DNA of 64,000 bases from Shinella yambaruensis (GTDB lineage: Bacteria > Pseudomonadota > Alphaproteobacteria > Rhizobiales > Rhizobiaceae). Position 1 is the stretch's first letter. Every line of letters begins with the position of its first letter. The stretch is taken from NCBI RefSeq assembly GCF_022899355.1, contig NZ_JALJCK010000003.1, positions 310,001 through 374,000 on the forward strand. Direction: 5' to 3'. The notes beneath the pieces were generated by a model. That model had not been told where the DNA came from. It saw only the letters and a list, made by a program, of their open reading frames with translations, and ran no database searches. A program made the translations under genes and the position numbers. This document shows, piece after piece, positions 47,346 through 57,545 of the stretch.

Positions 47346-48227
47346 TCACGCGTCGCCGTCGGAATGGGCCCAGTCGAAATAGAGGTCGCGCGCCTTGGCG
47401 GTGATCGGGCCGGGCTGGAGGTCGCGGTCGTCGAGGCGCGTCACCGGAACCACCTTGGAATAGTTGCCCGAGGTGAAGATCTCGTCCGCGCTCTCGAAAT
47501 CGGCGACCGCCAGCGTCGTCTCGACCACCTCGAAACCGGCTTCTTTCAGCAGGCCGATGACGCGCATGCGCGTGATGCCGGCAAGGAAGGTACGGTTGGC
47601 GGCGGGCGTGAAGACGACGCCGTCCTTGACCATGAAGATGTTGGACGAGGCGGTTTCGGCGACATTGCCCAGCATATCGCGCACCAGCGCATTGTCGAAG
47701 CCGCGCTTGCGGGCCTCCACCAGCATGCGGGCATTGTTCGGATAGAGGCAGCCGGCCTTGGCATCCGTCGGCATGCATTCTACCGTCGGGCGGCGGAAGG
47801 GCGAGAGGGTCAGTGAGGATGCGGCCTTCGGGTCGCCCATCGGCGCCTCGAAGAGGCAGAGCGCGAAGCGGGTGGATTCCGCGTCCGGCGCCACCACGCT
47901 GAACGCGCCGTGCTCGGCCCAGTACATCGGCTTGACATAGATCGCCGTCTTGCCGTCGAACTTCTTGACGCCTTCCCAGGACAGCGCCTCGATCTCCTCG
48001 GCCTTCACCACCGCCTTGAGGCCGAGCGCCTCGGCGGAGCGGTTGACGCGCTGGCAATGCAGGTCGAGGTCGGGCGCGATGCCGTCGAACCAGCGTGCGC
48101 CGTCGAAGACGGTCGAGCCGAGCCACATGGCGTGCGAGGTGGGGCCGATGAGCGGCGGGTTGCCTGAAACCCATTCGCCGTCCACGAAGGTCCAGGTCGT
48201 CGAGCGTGGTGAGGTATCGACTGGCAT
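47346..48227 (-). CDS. ilvE: Branched-chain amino acid aminotransferase
   Basis: A 293-residue class IV (D-amino-acid-transaminase fold) PLP enzyme that interconverts Leu/Ile/Val and their 2-oxo acids. The PLP lysine is in MPTDAKAGCLYPNNARM near residue 155, EASSSNIF-like VAETASSNIFMV and FTSGNYSKVVPVTRLDDR are the phosphate- and substrate-binding segments. Its convergent neighbour is a LivJ-type binding protein. Alternative identities are D-amino-acid transaminase or aminodeoxychorismate lyase, less likely because of the N-terminal TWTFVDGEWVSGNPPLIGP pattern seen in rhizobial IlvE. Confidence 0.88.
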   Translation of the reverse strand: MPVDTSPRSTTWTFVDGEWVSGNPPLIGPTSHAMWLGSTVFDGARWFDGIAPDLDLHCQRVNRSAEALGLKAVVKAEEIEALSWEGVKKFDGKTAIYVKPMYWAEHGAFSVVAPDAESTRFALCLFEAPMGDPKAASSLTLSPFRRPTVECMPTDAKAGCLYPNNARMLVEARKRGFDNALVRDMLGNVAETASSNIFMVKDGVVFTPAANRTFLAGITRMRVIGLLKEAGFEVVETTLAVADFESADEIFTSGNYSKVVPVTRLDDRDLQPGPITAKARDLYFDWAHSDGDA

Positions 48228-48411
48228 TTTGTAAACTCCTTTTCGCCCATCAAGGCCCGGCGGGCCGGACCGGTCAAGTCACAAATGCCTTCCGACAGCC
48301 GGTCGCGCTTGTCCATTCAAGATGTTGAATGGGTGCATCAGGCCTTATCATGGGTGGCGCCGTTGAGGGCATTCGGGACGCATGCGATACAAAGGCGGAA
48401 GGGAGATCACC

Positions 48412-49452
48412 ATGCGCGCGATGTATTACGAAGCCTTCGAGGCGACACCCGAGATCCGCACCCTGCCCGACCCGACGCCGACGCCCGGCGGCGTGGTGAT
48501 CAAGGTGGAGGCGACGGGGCTCTGCCGCTCCGACTGGCACGGCTGGATGGGCCATGACCCGGATATAAGCCTGCCGCATGTGCCGGGCCACGAGCTCGCC
48601 GGCAAGGTGGTGGCCGTCGGCAGGAACGTGCGCCGTTTCCGCGAGGGCGAGCGGGTGACGGTGCCCTTCGTCTCCGGCTGCGGCCATTGCGGCGAATGCC
48701 GCTCGGGCAACCAACAGGTTTGCGAAGAGCAGTTCCAGCCCGGCTTCACCCATTGGGGCTCCTTCGCCGAACTCGTCGCCATCGATTTTGCCGACCACAA
48801 TCTCGTGCACCTGCCGGACGCGATCGACTATGCGACGGCCGCCAGCCTCGGCTGCCGCTTCGCCACCTCCTTCCGCGCCGTCGTCGACCAGGCGCGCGTG
48901 ACGGGCGGCGAATGGGTGGCCGTGCACGGCTGCGGCGGGGTAGGCCTCTCCGCGATCATGATCGCCGCCGCGCTCGGCGCCAATCCCATCGCCATCGACA
49001 TTTCCGCGGAGAAACTGGACTTCGCCCGGAAGATGGGCGCCGTCGCCGCCATCAATGCACGCGAGGTCGCCGATGTCGCGGAGGCCGTGCGCGAGATCAC
49101 CGGCGGCGGGGCGCATGCCTCGGTCGACGCCCTCGGCTCGCCCGTCACCTGCTTCAACTCGATAAAAAACCTGCGCCGGCGCGGACGGCACGTGCAGGTC
49201 GGCCTGATGCTCGCCGACCATGCGACGCCCCAGATTCCCATGGCCCAGGTCATCGGCCACGAACTGGAAATCTACGGCAGCCACGGCATGCAGGCCTGGC
49301 GCTACGACGCCATGCTGGCGATGATCGAAAGCGGCAAGCTCACCCCGCAACGGCTGATCGGCCGGCATGTCAGCCTGGAGGAGGCCGTGCCAGCCCTGAC
49401 GGCGATGGACAAGGCAACCGACCTCGGCATCAGCGTCATCACGCGGTTCTGA
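48412..49452 (+). CDS. Zinc-dependent alcohol dehydrogenase family protein
   Basis: A 346-residue medium-chain dehydrogenase. Catalytic zinc ligands: Cys in [12 protein letters not shown] and His in [10 protein letters not shown]. The structural-zinc lobe is [15 protein letters not shown], and the NAD site is [17 protein letters not shown], with [17 protein letters not shown]. The start at 48412 follows GGGAGATCACC; an in-frame ATG at 48382 is less well placed. The substrate is not identifiable; the family includes primary-alcohol, formaldehyde-type and sugar-alcohol dehydrogenases. Confidence 0.92.
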   Translation: MRAMYYEAFEATPEIRTLPDPTPTPGGVVIKVEATGLCRSDWHGWMGHDPDISLPHVPGHELAGKVVAVGRNVRRFREGERVTVPFVSGCGHCGECRSGNQQVCEEQFQPGFTHWGSFAELVAIDFADHNLVHLPDAIDYATAASLGCRFATSFRAVVDQARVTGGEWVAVHGCGGVGLSAIMIAAALGANPIAIDISAEKLDFARKMGAVAAINAREVADVAEAVREITGGGAHASVDALGSPVTCFNSIKNLRRRGRHVQVGLMLADHATPQIPMAQVIGHELEIYGSHGMQAWRYDAMLAMIESGKLTPQRLIGRHVSLEEAVPALTAMDKATDLGISVITRF

Positions 49453-49485
49453 AGAAGGCCCGTTCGGCCTGGCTTCGCCGCCAGG

Positions 49486-49638
49486 CCCCTCATCCGCCTG
49501 CCGGCACCTTCTCCCCGCCTGCGGGGAGAAGGGGGGAGACGAAGCTTTCCCCAACCAGTACGCGCGCGAGAAAAGGACGAGCATGCCTCCTTCCCTTCTC
49601 CCCGTTTACGGGGAGAAGGTCGCGGCAGCGGGATGAGG
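49486..49638. repeat. RIME-like intergenic mosaic element
   Basis: A 153-bp element bounded by imperfect inverted ends (CCCCTCATCCGCCTGCCG and, in reverse complement, CCCCTCATCCCGCTGCCGC). Inside are two hairpins, CTTCTCCCCGCCTGCGGGGAGAAG-like at 49507-49532 and a related one at 49594-49619. It resembles the Rhizobium-specific intergenic mosaic elements known from rhizobia; this is recognition from memory, without a search. Confidence 0.8.
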
Positions 49639-49717
49639 GGCGGGCGCCAAATAATTTGACATTCCCACGTCGATGGCGACCAATCGCCGTCGACAATGCC
49701 AGAAGGAATCGCCGCCC

Positions 49718-50368
49718 ATGTCCCATGCCGCCTATGTCTTCGACGCCTATGGCACGCTGTTCGACGTGCACGCGGCGGTGCGCCGCCATGCGGGGGATGT
49801 CGGGCCGAACTACCAGATCTTTTCCGAGATCTGGCGGGCCAAGCAACTCGAATATTCCTGGACGCGGGCGCTGATGGGCGCCTATGCCGATTTCTGGCAG
49901 CTCACCGAGCAGGCGCTCGACTATACGTTCAAGCGCATCGGCGGCGTCGATCCGACGCTGCGCCAGAAGCTGCTCGACGCCTACTGGAAGCTCGACTGCT
50001 ACCCGGAAGTGCCGGCCGTGCTGAAGGCGCTGAAGCAGCGTGGCGCGCATATCGCCATCCTCTCCAACGGCTCGCCCGCCATGCTGGCCTCGGCGGTGAA
50101 GAATGCCGCGCTCGACACCGTCATCGACGACATCTTCTCGGTCGATGCGCTGAAGACCTACAAGACCGCCCCCGCCGTCTACGATCTCGTGACGACGAAC
50201 TACCGGCTCTATCCGAATGCCGTCTCCTTCCAGTCCTCCAACCGCTGGGACATTGCCGGCGCGACGAAATTCGGCTTCCGCACCGTCTGGATCAACCGCA
50301 GCGACATGCCGGACGAGTATTTCGACCTCGGCCCCGCGCTGATCCTGCCGTCGCTCGAAAGCCTCTGA
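49718..50368 (+). CDS. Haloacid dehalogenase, type II (L-2-haloacid dehalogenase family)
   Basis: A 216-residue HAD-superfamily hydrolase. The nucleophile is Asp9 in [10 protein letters not shown], motif II Ser is in [10 protein letters not shown], motif III Lys in [12 protein letters not shown], and [22 protein letters not shown] is the specific signature of the type II 2-haloacid dehalogenases. It should convert L-2-haloacids to D-2-hydroxyacids. The ATG at 49718 is the conserved start. The gene ends 11 bases before the methyltransferase gene. Confidence 0.93.
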   Translation: MSHAAYVFDAYGTLFDVHAAVRRHAGDVGPNYQIFSEIWRAKQLEYSWTRALMGAYADFWQLTEQALDYTFKRIGGVDPTLRQKLLDAYWKLDCYPEVPAVLKALKQRGAHIAILSNGSPAMLASAVKNAALDTVIDDIFSVDALKTYKTAPAVYDLVTTNYRLYPNAVSFQSSNRWDIAGATKFGFRTVWINRSDMPDEYFDLGPALILPSLESL

Positions 50369-50379
50369 ACGGAGCCGCC

Positions 50380-51153
50380 ATGGCCTGGTCCGCCGCGCAA
50401 TACCTGAAATTCGAGGACGAGCGCACCCGCCCTGCCCGCGACCTGCTGGCACAGGTGCCGGCCGACCTTGTCGCCGGAACCGTCTACGACCTCGGCTGCG
50501 GGCCGGGAAACTCGACGGAGCTGCTGGTGGAGCGCTTTCCCGGCCGGGGCGTGCGCGGCGTGGACAATGCCGGCGACATGCTGAAGGCCGCGCGCCGGCG
50601 CCTGCCCGGCGTCGATTTCGTCGAATGCGACCTTCTGAAATGGCGCCCGCACGAGCCGGCTGCCCTGCTCTTCGCCAATGCCGTCTTCCAGTGGCTGCCC
50701 GATCCGGTGGCGCTGATGGCGCGGCTGGTGGAGGGCTTGCGGCCCGGCGGCGTGCTGGCCGTGCAGATGCCGGACAACTGCAACGAACCCTCCCATCTCC
50801 TGATGGAGGAAAGTGCTCTTGCCGGCCCCTGGCGGGGCGCCTTTGCCGAGGGCACGCCACGGCGCGGCCCGATGCCCGACCCGGCCGCCTGTTTCGACGC
50901 GCTCGGTCCAAAGGCCGCCCGCGTCGATGTCTGGCACACCGTCTACAACCATCCCATGGCGGATGCGGCCGCCATCGTCGACTGGGTGAAGGCGACGGGC
51001 CTGCGTCCCTATCTCGACCGCCTGCCGGCCGGAGAGCACGACGCCTTCCTCGCGGACTACGAGAACCGGATCGCGAACGCCTACCCGCCGATGGCCGACG
51101 GGCGCCGGCTGCTGCGCTTCCCGCGGCTCTTCATCATCGCCGTCAAGGGCTGA
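50380..51153 (+). CDS. tam: Trans-aconitate 2-methyltransferase-like SAM methyltransferase
   Basis: A 257-residue class I methyltransferase. [26 protein letters not shown] and the SAM motif [15 protein letters not shown] (residues 35-49), then [30 protein letters not shown] and [20 protein letters not shown] agree with E. coli Tam. It should methylate trans-aconitate, an inhibitor formed from cis-aconitate. It starts 11 bp after the dehalogenase stop and is probably co-transcribed. Confidence 0.9.
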   Translation: MAWSAAQYLKFEDERTRPARDLLAQVPADLVAGTVYDLGCGPGNSTELLVERFPGRGVRGVDNAGDMLKAARRRLPGVDFVECDLLKWRPHEPAALLFANAVFQWLPDPVALMARLVEGLRPGGVLAVQMPDNCNEPSHLLMEESALAGPWRGAFAEGTPRRGPMPDPAACFDALGPKAARVDVWHTVYNHPMADAAAIVDWVKATGLRPYLDRLPAGEHDAFLADYENRIANAYPPMADGRRLLRFPRLFIIAVKG

Positions 51154-52800
51154 TCACCGCCCCGCGCGGAACCTCTCCTTGAGTCTCGCGATGTCCGCCG
51201 CACTCCAGTCCGTCACGTCCGTCACGGCGATCCACGGATCGACATAATGCTCGCCTGCATAGACATGGCCGAGCCCCATCGGCGTCGTGGTCGCCATGGC
51301 CATGTCGAGCGTCAACTGCAGGAAGGTGACGACCGGATACCATTCGAAATCCGGCGAGACATCCGGCCCGCGCGGCACGGCCATCCAGGCCGGCTGGCGG
51401 TAGAAGGCATAGGGATCGTAGAAGGTGATCGGGTCGCTGGCATATTGCAGATAGACGATGCGCATCGGCCCCCAATGGTCGCCCGCCGCAGGCAGCACGT
51501 TCTTCTGGCTGGTGAAGCGCACATAGGAACCGTCACGGAAGCGCGGCAGCCAGGCGGGCGTGCCGGGATTGCGGTCCGCCGTCATCTTGCGCCAGATGCG
51601 GCTCGGAAACGGCGGGCCGGCCCACAGCGCCCCCTGGTAGGGATCGCCGATCACCTCGAAGAGTTCGGCCGACTGTTCCGACGACAGCGCGCCGAGGCTT
51701 AGGCCGTAGAGATAGAGCTTCGGCCTCTTGTCCTTCGGCAGGCTCGTCCAGTGGCCGTAGACCGCGCGGAAGAGCGCCCGCGCGGCCTCGGCGCCATAGT
51801 CCGGCTCGGCGAGCAGCGAAAGCCAGCTGGCGAGATAGGAATACTGGATGGCGACGCTGGCGATGTCGCCATGGTGCAGGTACTCGACCGTGTCGATGCC
51901 CTCCGGATCGATCCAGCCGGTGCCGGTCGGCATGACGATGACGAGCGTCGCGCGCTCGAAGCCGCCGACACGGATCAGCTCGTCGAGCGCGACCTTTGCC
52001 CGCGCCTCCGGCGTCTCGGCGGCGTTGAGGCCGGCATAGACGCGCAGAGGCTCCATCGCCGGCCTGCCCGTGAAGACGGCGATGTCCTCTCCCGTCGGTC
52101 CGCTCGCCACGAAGGAGCGGCCCATGCGGCCAAGCTCGTCCCAACGCACCAGCGAGGCGGTGCTGCCGGATTTTCTGGGATCGGAAGGTTCGGCCGTGTC
52201 CGGCTCGATCACCTGGTCGAGCCGGCGGAAGGAGGAATCGGCCGTATGCAGCACGAAGCGCACCAGAATGCCGTCGGCCAGCGTCCAGAACAGCGTCGCG
52301 GCCAGCGCCGTGCCGATGACGGAGGAGAGCCGCCGCGGCGCCGCCCGGCGCGAGGTCCTCGCGAACAGCCGGGCGAGAAAGGCGAAGAGCCGCCCGAGGC
52401 CGAAGAGCACGAGGAAGACGGCGAGCGCGATGAGCCCGACATAGAAGGGATGCGCCGTCTCGATCGGCGGCAGCTGCATCAGCGTGCGGATGGAGTTCTG
52501 CCACTCCGCCGTGCGCCAGAGGAAGACCAGCGCCACGACGGCGCAAAGGCCCCCCGCGCCCGCGGCAAGCCAGAGACGGACCCGGTCCTTCGCCTCCGGC
52601 AGCTCGAGCCAGAACCACAGCGCGGCAAGCGCCACGCCGAGCCCGTAGCCGCAGGCCATGGCGACGCCCGAGAGCACGCCCTGCGTGACATAGGTGCGCG
52701 GCAGGAGGCTTGGCGTCAGCGAGGCGGCAAAACACAGCGTGCCCAGGATCAGCCCGGTGGCGGAGAAGGAGAGGATGAAGCGCCAGAGCCGATCCCGCAT
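51154..52800 (-). CDS. Membrane-anchored alpha/beta-hydrolase family protein (Abhydrolase_9 type)
   Basis: A 548-residue membrane protein. The N-terminal third has at least four hydrophobic spans (LILGTLCFAASL, GVALAALWFWLEL, LCAVVALVFLW, LIALAVFLVLFGLGRLFAFL). It is followed by a periplasmic or cytoplasmic hydrolase domain with LYLYGLSLGALSS (the nucleophile-elbow GLSLG near residue 365) and PMGLGHVYAGEHYVDPW near the end. The family has no established substrate. The start at 52800 is the first ATG directly before the first membrane helix. It is convergent with the Tam-like gene, with no gap. Confidence 0.85.
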   Translation of the reverse strand: MRDRLWRFILSFSATGLILGTLCFAASLTPSLLPRTYVTQGVLSGVAMACGYGLGVALAALWFWLELPEAKDRVRLWLAAGAGGLCAVVALVFLWRTAEWQNSIRTLMQLPPIETAHPFYVGLIALAVFLVLFGLGRLFAFLARLFARTSRRAAPRRLSSVIGTALAATLFWTLADGILVRFVLHTADSSFRRLDQVIEPDTAEPSDPRKSGSTASLVRWDELGRMGRSFVASGPTGEDIAVFTGRPAMEPLRVYAGLNAAETPEARAKVALDELIRVGGFERATLVIVMPTGTGWIDPEGIDTVEYLHHGDIASVAIQYSYLASWLSLLAEPDYGAEAARALFRAVYGHWTSLPKDKRPKLYLYGLSLGALSSEQSAELFEVIGDPYQGALWAGPPFPSRIWRKMTADRNPGTPAWLPRFRDGSYVRFTSQKNVLPAAGDHWGPMRIVYLQYASDPITFYDPYAFYRQPAWMAVPRGPDVSPDFEWYPVVTFLQLTLDMAMATTTPMGLGHVYAGEHYVDPWIAVTDVTDWSAADIARLKERFRAGR

Positions 52801-52975
52801 GACTACCCTTCCGTCGTTCCATTCACCTTGCGCGGGCAAGCCTTGCACGGCGGCGGGAGCGAGGCAATCCGCACGCCGGCTCGTGTTCGGCAAAAGCCCC
52901 CGCATCCACAGGCCAAGACCGTCGCCCTTGCCGGCCGTTCGCGGTAAGCTCCGGCGGTTTCGGGAGGAGAGCAGA

Positions 52976-53359
52976 ATGCGCAAGGAAAAACCGGCGGACA
53001 GCCCGGATGCCTATGTCGTGGCCCTCGACGGCTGGCGACGCGAGACCGTCGAGAGGCTGCGCGCCGCCGTCCTTGCCGCAGGAGCGCTGGAGGAGCGCAT
53101 CAAGTGGGGTCACATCGTGTGCTTTTCCAACGGCCCGGTGCTGTTGATCCGCGCCGAGGCGGCCCGCGTGCTCTTCGGCTTCTGGCGCGGCAAGCGGCTG
53201 CGCGAGATCGAGCCGCGGCTGAAACCCGGCGGCAAATACGAAATGGCGACGATGGTCTACGTCGAGGGAGGTCCTGTGGATACGGCGGTCGCCGAACGGC
53301 TTGCTCGTGAGGCCATTCGCTTGAACGCCGAGATCGGTGATCCGACGAGGAGTTCCTAG
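52976..53359 (+). CDS. DUF1801 domain protein
   Basis: A 127-residue protein with the DUF1801/YdhG-type pattern: WRRETVERLRAAVLAAGALEERIKWGHIVCFSNGPVLLIRA, then KPGGKYEMATMVYVEG. The compact fold binds an unknown ligand. The ATG at 52976 follows CGGGAGGAGAGCAG. The intergenic region after it carries a hairpin (53373-53388, GAAGCGA/TCGCTTC) and a large palindromic repeat. Confidence 0.85.
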   Translation: MRKEKPADSPDAYVVALDGWRRETVERLRAAVLAAGALEERIKWGHIVCFSNGPVLLIRAEAARVLFGFWRGKRLREIEPRLKPGGKYEMATMVYVEGGPVDTAVAERLAREAIRLNAEIGDPTRSS

Positions 53360-53458
53360 AACAGTTCCAGCCGAAGCGAAATCGCTTCAGCGTCGGATAA
53401 TGCTCCAGATGAGTTGTGGGCCGCCCCTCTTCTCCGAGCTGTCTTGTAGCACCGCCAT

Positions 53459-53564
53459 CTCTCCTCCGTCATCCTCGGGCTTGACCCGAGGATCCATGCT
53501 ACGAACTCAAGCTATGTCGCGGGGCGTGAACCCTCGGGTCAAGCCCGAGGATGACGGAGGAGAG
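53459..53564. repeat. Large inverted repeat made of two palindromic units (copies 5 and 6)
   Basis: Two perfect 33-base arms, 53459-53491 and 53532-53564, in opposite orientation around a 40-base centre. Each arm itself contains the small palindrome CCTCGGG-CTTGA-CCCGAGG flanked by CTCTCCTCCGTCAT. It lies between the DUF1801 gene and the rpoD terminator. Confidence 0.9.
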
Positions 53565-53586
53565 ATATTTGCCCTGATTCCATAAA

Positions 53587-53620
53587 CAAAAAAGCCCCGC
53601 GACCTCTCGGTCGCAGGGCT
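53587..53620 (-). terminator. Rho-independent terminator of rpoD
   Basis: On the minus strand: AGCCCTGCGACC, loop GAGA, GGTCGCGGGGCT, then TTTTTTG. The position is 21 bp past the rpoD stop. Confidence 0.92.
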
Positions 53621-53640
53621 CGTTTCATCTCACCGTCGCC

Positions 53641-55695
53641 TCAGCTGTCGAGGAACGAGCGCAGCTTGCGCGAGCGGCTCGGGTGCTTCAGCTTGCGCAG
53701 CGCCTTCGCCTCGATCTGGCGGATACGTTCGCGCGTCACCGAGAACTGCTGACCGACCTCTTCGAGCGTATGGTCGGTGTTCATGCCGATGCCGAAGCGC
53801 ATGCGCAGCACGCGTTCCTCGCGCGGCGTCAGCGAGGCGAGCACGCGGGTCGTCGTCTCGCGCAGGTTCGCCTGGATGGCGGCGTCGATCGGCAGCAGCG
53901 CGTTCTTGTCCTCGATGAAATCGCCGAGGTGGCTGTCTTCCTCGTCGCCCACGGGCGTTTCGAGCGAGATCGGCTCCTTGGCGATCTTCAGCACCTTGCG
54001 CACCTTTTCAAGCGGCATGGCGAGCTTTTCGGCAAGCTCTTCCGGCGTCGGCTCGCGGCCGATCTCGTGCAGCATCTGGCGCGAGGTGCGCACGATCTTG
54101 TTGATCGTCTCGATCATGTGCACCGGAATGCGGATCGTGCGGGCCTGGTCGGCGATCGAGCGGGTGATCGCCTGGCGGATCCACCACGTCGCATAGGTCG
54201 AGAACTTGTAGCCGCGGCGATACTCGAACTTGTCCACCGCCTTCATCAGGCCGATATTGCCTTCCTGGATGAGGTCCAGGAACTGCAGGCCGCGGTTCGT
54301 GTACTTCTTGGCGATCGAGATCACGAGACGGAGGTTGGCTTCCACCATCTCCTTCTTGGCGATGCGCGCCTCGCGCTCGCCCTTCTGCACCATGTGCACG
54401 ATGCGGCGGAATTCCGAGATGGAGATGCCGGTCTCGGTGGCGAGATTCTGGATCTCCTGGCGGATGTCGCGGATCGTCGTGTTCTCGCTCTTGGCGAATT
54501 CCTTCCAGCCGCGGGCCGCAAGGTTGGCGATCGACTTCATCCAGTTCGGATCGAGCTCCGCGCCGTTGTACTGTTCGAGGAACGAGTCGCGCTTGACCCC
54601 GTAGCTCTCGGCAAGGCGCAAGAGGCGGCCCTCGTTCTGCACGAGGCGCTTGTTGATGTCGTAGAGCTGCTCGACGAGGCTGTCGACGCGGTTCTGGTTG
54701 AGCGACAGCGACTTGACGGCGGTGATCAGCTCGTCCTTGAGCTCCTTGTAGCGGCGCTCCTGGGCGGGCGAGAGCGTGCCGGTCGCCTGCAGGCGGGCTT
54801 CCACCTGCTGGTCCTGCAGCTTGCGCAGCTTCTTGTAGGTCTCGGCGATCGTGTCGAGGGTCTCCATGACCTGCGGGCGCAGTTCCGCTTCCATGGCGGC
54901 GAGCGAGAGGTTCGACTCGTCGTCGTCCTCTTCCTCCTCCTCCGGCGGCAGGCCTTCGCCGCCGACATTGGTGATGTCGTCGTCGTTGGCGGCACGGGGC
55001 TTGCGGGTCTTTTCCTTCTCCTCGGCCGCCTTGCGGTCGGCCTCGATCTTCTCCGGCGACTGGAACTGCGGGGCAGCCTTCGCCTCGGGACCGGAATAGG
55101 TCGTCTCGAGATCGATGATCTCGCGCAGGAGGGTCTGGCCTTCGTTGAGTTCATCCCGCCAGATGATGATGGCCTGGAACGTCAGCGGGCTCTCACAGAG
55201 GCCGGCGATCATCGTCTCGCGGCCGGCCTCGATGCGCTTGGCGATGGCGATTTCGCCCTCGCGCGACAGAAGCTCGACGGAGCCCATCTCGCGCAGGTAC
55301 ATGCGCACCGGGTCGTCCGTGCGGTCGGTCGGCTCCTTCTTCTTGGCGGTCGCAAGCGCGGTGCCGCCGGAAGCGGCCAGCTCCCCGCCTTCGCCCTCGT
55401 TGTCGTCGTCGCCGCCGTCTTCCTCGCCGCCCTGGGCCGCCTCTTCGGCGTCCTCGTCCTCGATGACGTTGATGCCCATGTCGGAGAGCATGGCCATCGT
55501 GTCCTCGATCTGCTCCGAGGTCACTTCCTCGGACGGCAGGACCGAATTCAGCTCGTCCATGGTGACATAGCCGCGCTTCTTGGCGGCCTTGATCATCTTC
55601 TTGACGGCATCGTCGGAAAGATCGAGAAGAGGGCCGTCGGATGCGCCTTCGCGTTCGTTTTCGACTTCCTCGTTCTCTTTGACCTTTGTCGCCAT
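53641..55695 (-). CDS. rpoD: RNA polymerase primary sigma factor RpoD (sigma-70)
   Basis: The 684-residue primary sigma factor, typical of Rhizobiales. Region 1.1 ([27 protein letters not shown]), an acidic stretch (residues 85-110), region 1.2 ([29 protein letters not shown]), a long non-essential region with acidic repeats, region 2 ([44 protein letters not shown]), region 3 and region 4 ([20 protein letters not shown]) are all present. The start at 55695 follows AGGAAA. The usual dnaG neighbour of many bacteria is not directly upstream. Confidence 0.98.
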   Translation of the reverse strand: MATKVKENEEVENEREGASDGPLLDLSDDAVKKMIKAAKKRGYVTMDELNSVLPSEEVTSEQIEDTMAMLSDMGINVIEDEDAEEAAQGGEEDGGDDDNEGEGGELAASGGTALATAKKKEPTDRTDDPVRMYLREMGSVELLSREGEIAIAKRIEAGRETMIAGLCESPLTFQAIIIWRDELNEGQTLLREIIDLETTYSGPEAKAAPQFQSPEKIEADRKAAEEKEKTRKPRAANDDDITNVGGEGLPPEEEEEDDDESNLSLAAMEAELRPQVMETLDTIAETYKKLRKLQDQQVEARLQATGTLSPAQERRYKELKDELITAVKSLSLNQNRVDSLVEQLYDINKRLVQNEGRLLRLAESYGVKRDSFLEQYNGAELDPNWMKSIANLAARGWKEFAKSENTTIRDIRQEIQNLATETGISISEFRRIVHMVQKGEREARIAKKEMVEANLRLVISIAKKYTNRGLQFLDLIQEGNIGLMKAVDKFEYRRGYKFSTYATWWIRQAITRSIADQARTIRIPVHMIETINKIVRTSRQMLHEIGREPTPEELAEKLAMPLEKVRKVLKIAKEPISLETPVGDEEDSHLGDFIEDKNALLPIDAAIQANLRETTTRVLASLTPREERVLRMRFGIGMNTDHTLEEVGQQFSVTRERIRQIEAKALRKLKHPSRSRKLRSFLDS

Positions 55696-56112
55696 TTATT
55701 TCGTCGCTTTCCTGAGCATCAGTTTCCAAGCGGTTAGGGGCTCCGCGCCGATCGCCTTCCGGCGTCGTTAGCGCGAATCAGCGTCCCTGACCTAACGGAT
55801 TGACAATTAAATCCCGATTAACCACATCCCGGCCCTCGGGCGTGTGGCGATGTTGCCGAAGCAACACAATTGACATGACTTCCCGATCCGCCGTACCCAT
55901 TCCTTCTCAGCCAACAATGGTGATTCCCAGAATTTTCGGTTACGTCAAGCTTTTCCGGCAAAAAAGCCGGAAAAGGTTCCGATTCGGGTTCGCGGACAGG
56001 AAAGTCGGCGGATCCGGGCGATTATCCCTCATGTAGGCGCCCTTCGGAAAAAGACAAGGGCCGCCAATCGCCCGGAAATCAATGTCTTGCGCCGACCGAT
56101 TCGCCCTCCCGG
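55696..56112. other. rpoD upstream region with two hairpins
   Basis: 417 bp of A/T-richer DNA without a gene. It should hold the rpoD promoter. A hairpin TGTTGC-TTCG-GCAACA, read on the minus strand, lies at 55851-55866, about 155 nt upstream of the start; UUCG loops are exceptionally stable in RNA. A stronger inverted repeat with 10-base arms, CTTTTCCGGC and GCCGGAAAAG, separated by six A/T bases, is at 55950-55975. Confidence 0.6.
55950..55975. repeat. 10-bp inverted repeat upstream of rpoD
   Basis: Perfect arms CTTTTCCGGC / GCCGGAAAAG around AAAAAA. It may terminate the minus-strand transcript from the GFA gene or act as an rpoD control element. The homopolymer sits in the loop rather than after the stem, so it is not a standard intrinsic terminator. 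Confidence 0.65.
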
Positions 56113-56460
56113 TCAAAAGGAGCGCCCGTCGACCTTGTTGATCGTCAGGGTCTCCAGATCGATCGCCGGAATGCAGCGCAGATTGACCGCCGCCATCCTG
56201 TTTCCTTTCGGGTCGCTTCCCTCGCCATAGGGCGCGATGCCGCACTTGGCGCAGAAATGATGCTGGATGACATGACGGTTGAAGGTGTAGGTCGAGACAT
56301 CCTCCTTCGGCGTGGTCAGGCGCAGGTTCTCCGCGGGCACGAAGGCGAGCAGGCCGCCGCGCCGGCGGCACATCGAACAATTGCAGTCGAGCCCGCTATC
56401 GAACTCGCCCTCCACCTCGAAGGCGACGTTGCCGCAGTGACAGCTTCCCTCGTATTTCAT
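56113..56460 (-). CDS. GFA family protein (glutathione-dependent formaldehyde-activating fold)
   Basis: A 115-residue zinc protein of the GFA/CENP-V fold. Zinc ligands occur as GSCHCGNVAFEVE (residues 6-18), CNCSMCRRRGG (27-37) and HHFCAKCGIAPYG (67-79). The family is named for S-hydroxymethylglutathione formation, but most members have no proven activity. It begins 14 bp downstream of the tdh stop on the same strand and is likely co-transcribed with tdh and kbl. Confidence 0.9.
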   Translation of the reverse strand: MKYEGSCHCGNVAFEVEGEFDSGLDCNCSMCRRRGGLLAFVPAENLRLTTPKEDVSTYTFNRHVIQHHFCAKCGIAPYGEGSDPKGNRMAAVNLRCIPAIDLETLTINKVDGRSF

Positions 56461-56474
56461 GTCCAGACCTCCTG

Positions 56475-57512
<1,038 letters not shown>

Positions 57513-57545
57513 GACGAAATCTCCGCAAGGGATTCAGACGATTCT

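Noticed and set aside
53683-55737. A 684-codon open frame antisense to rpoD
   Set aside because: High-G+C antisense artefact: it mirrors the rpoD codon phase, has no start signal and its product is a Leu/Arg/Val/Asp-rich string without domains.
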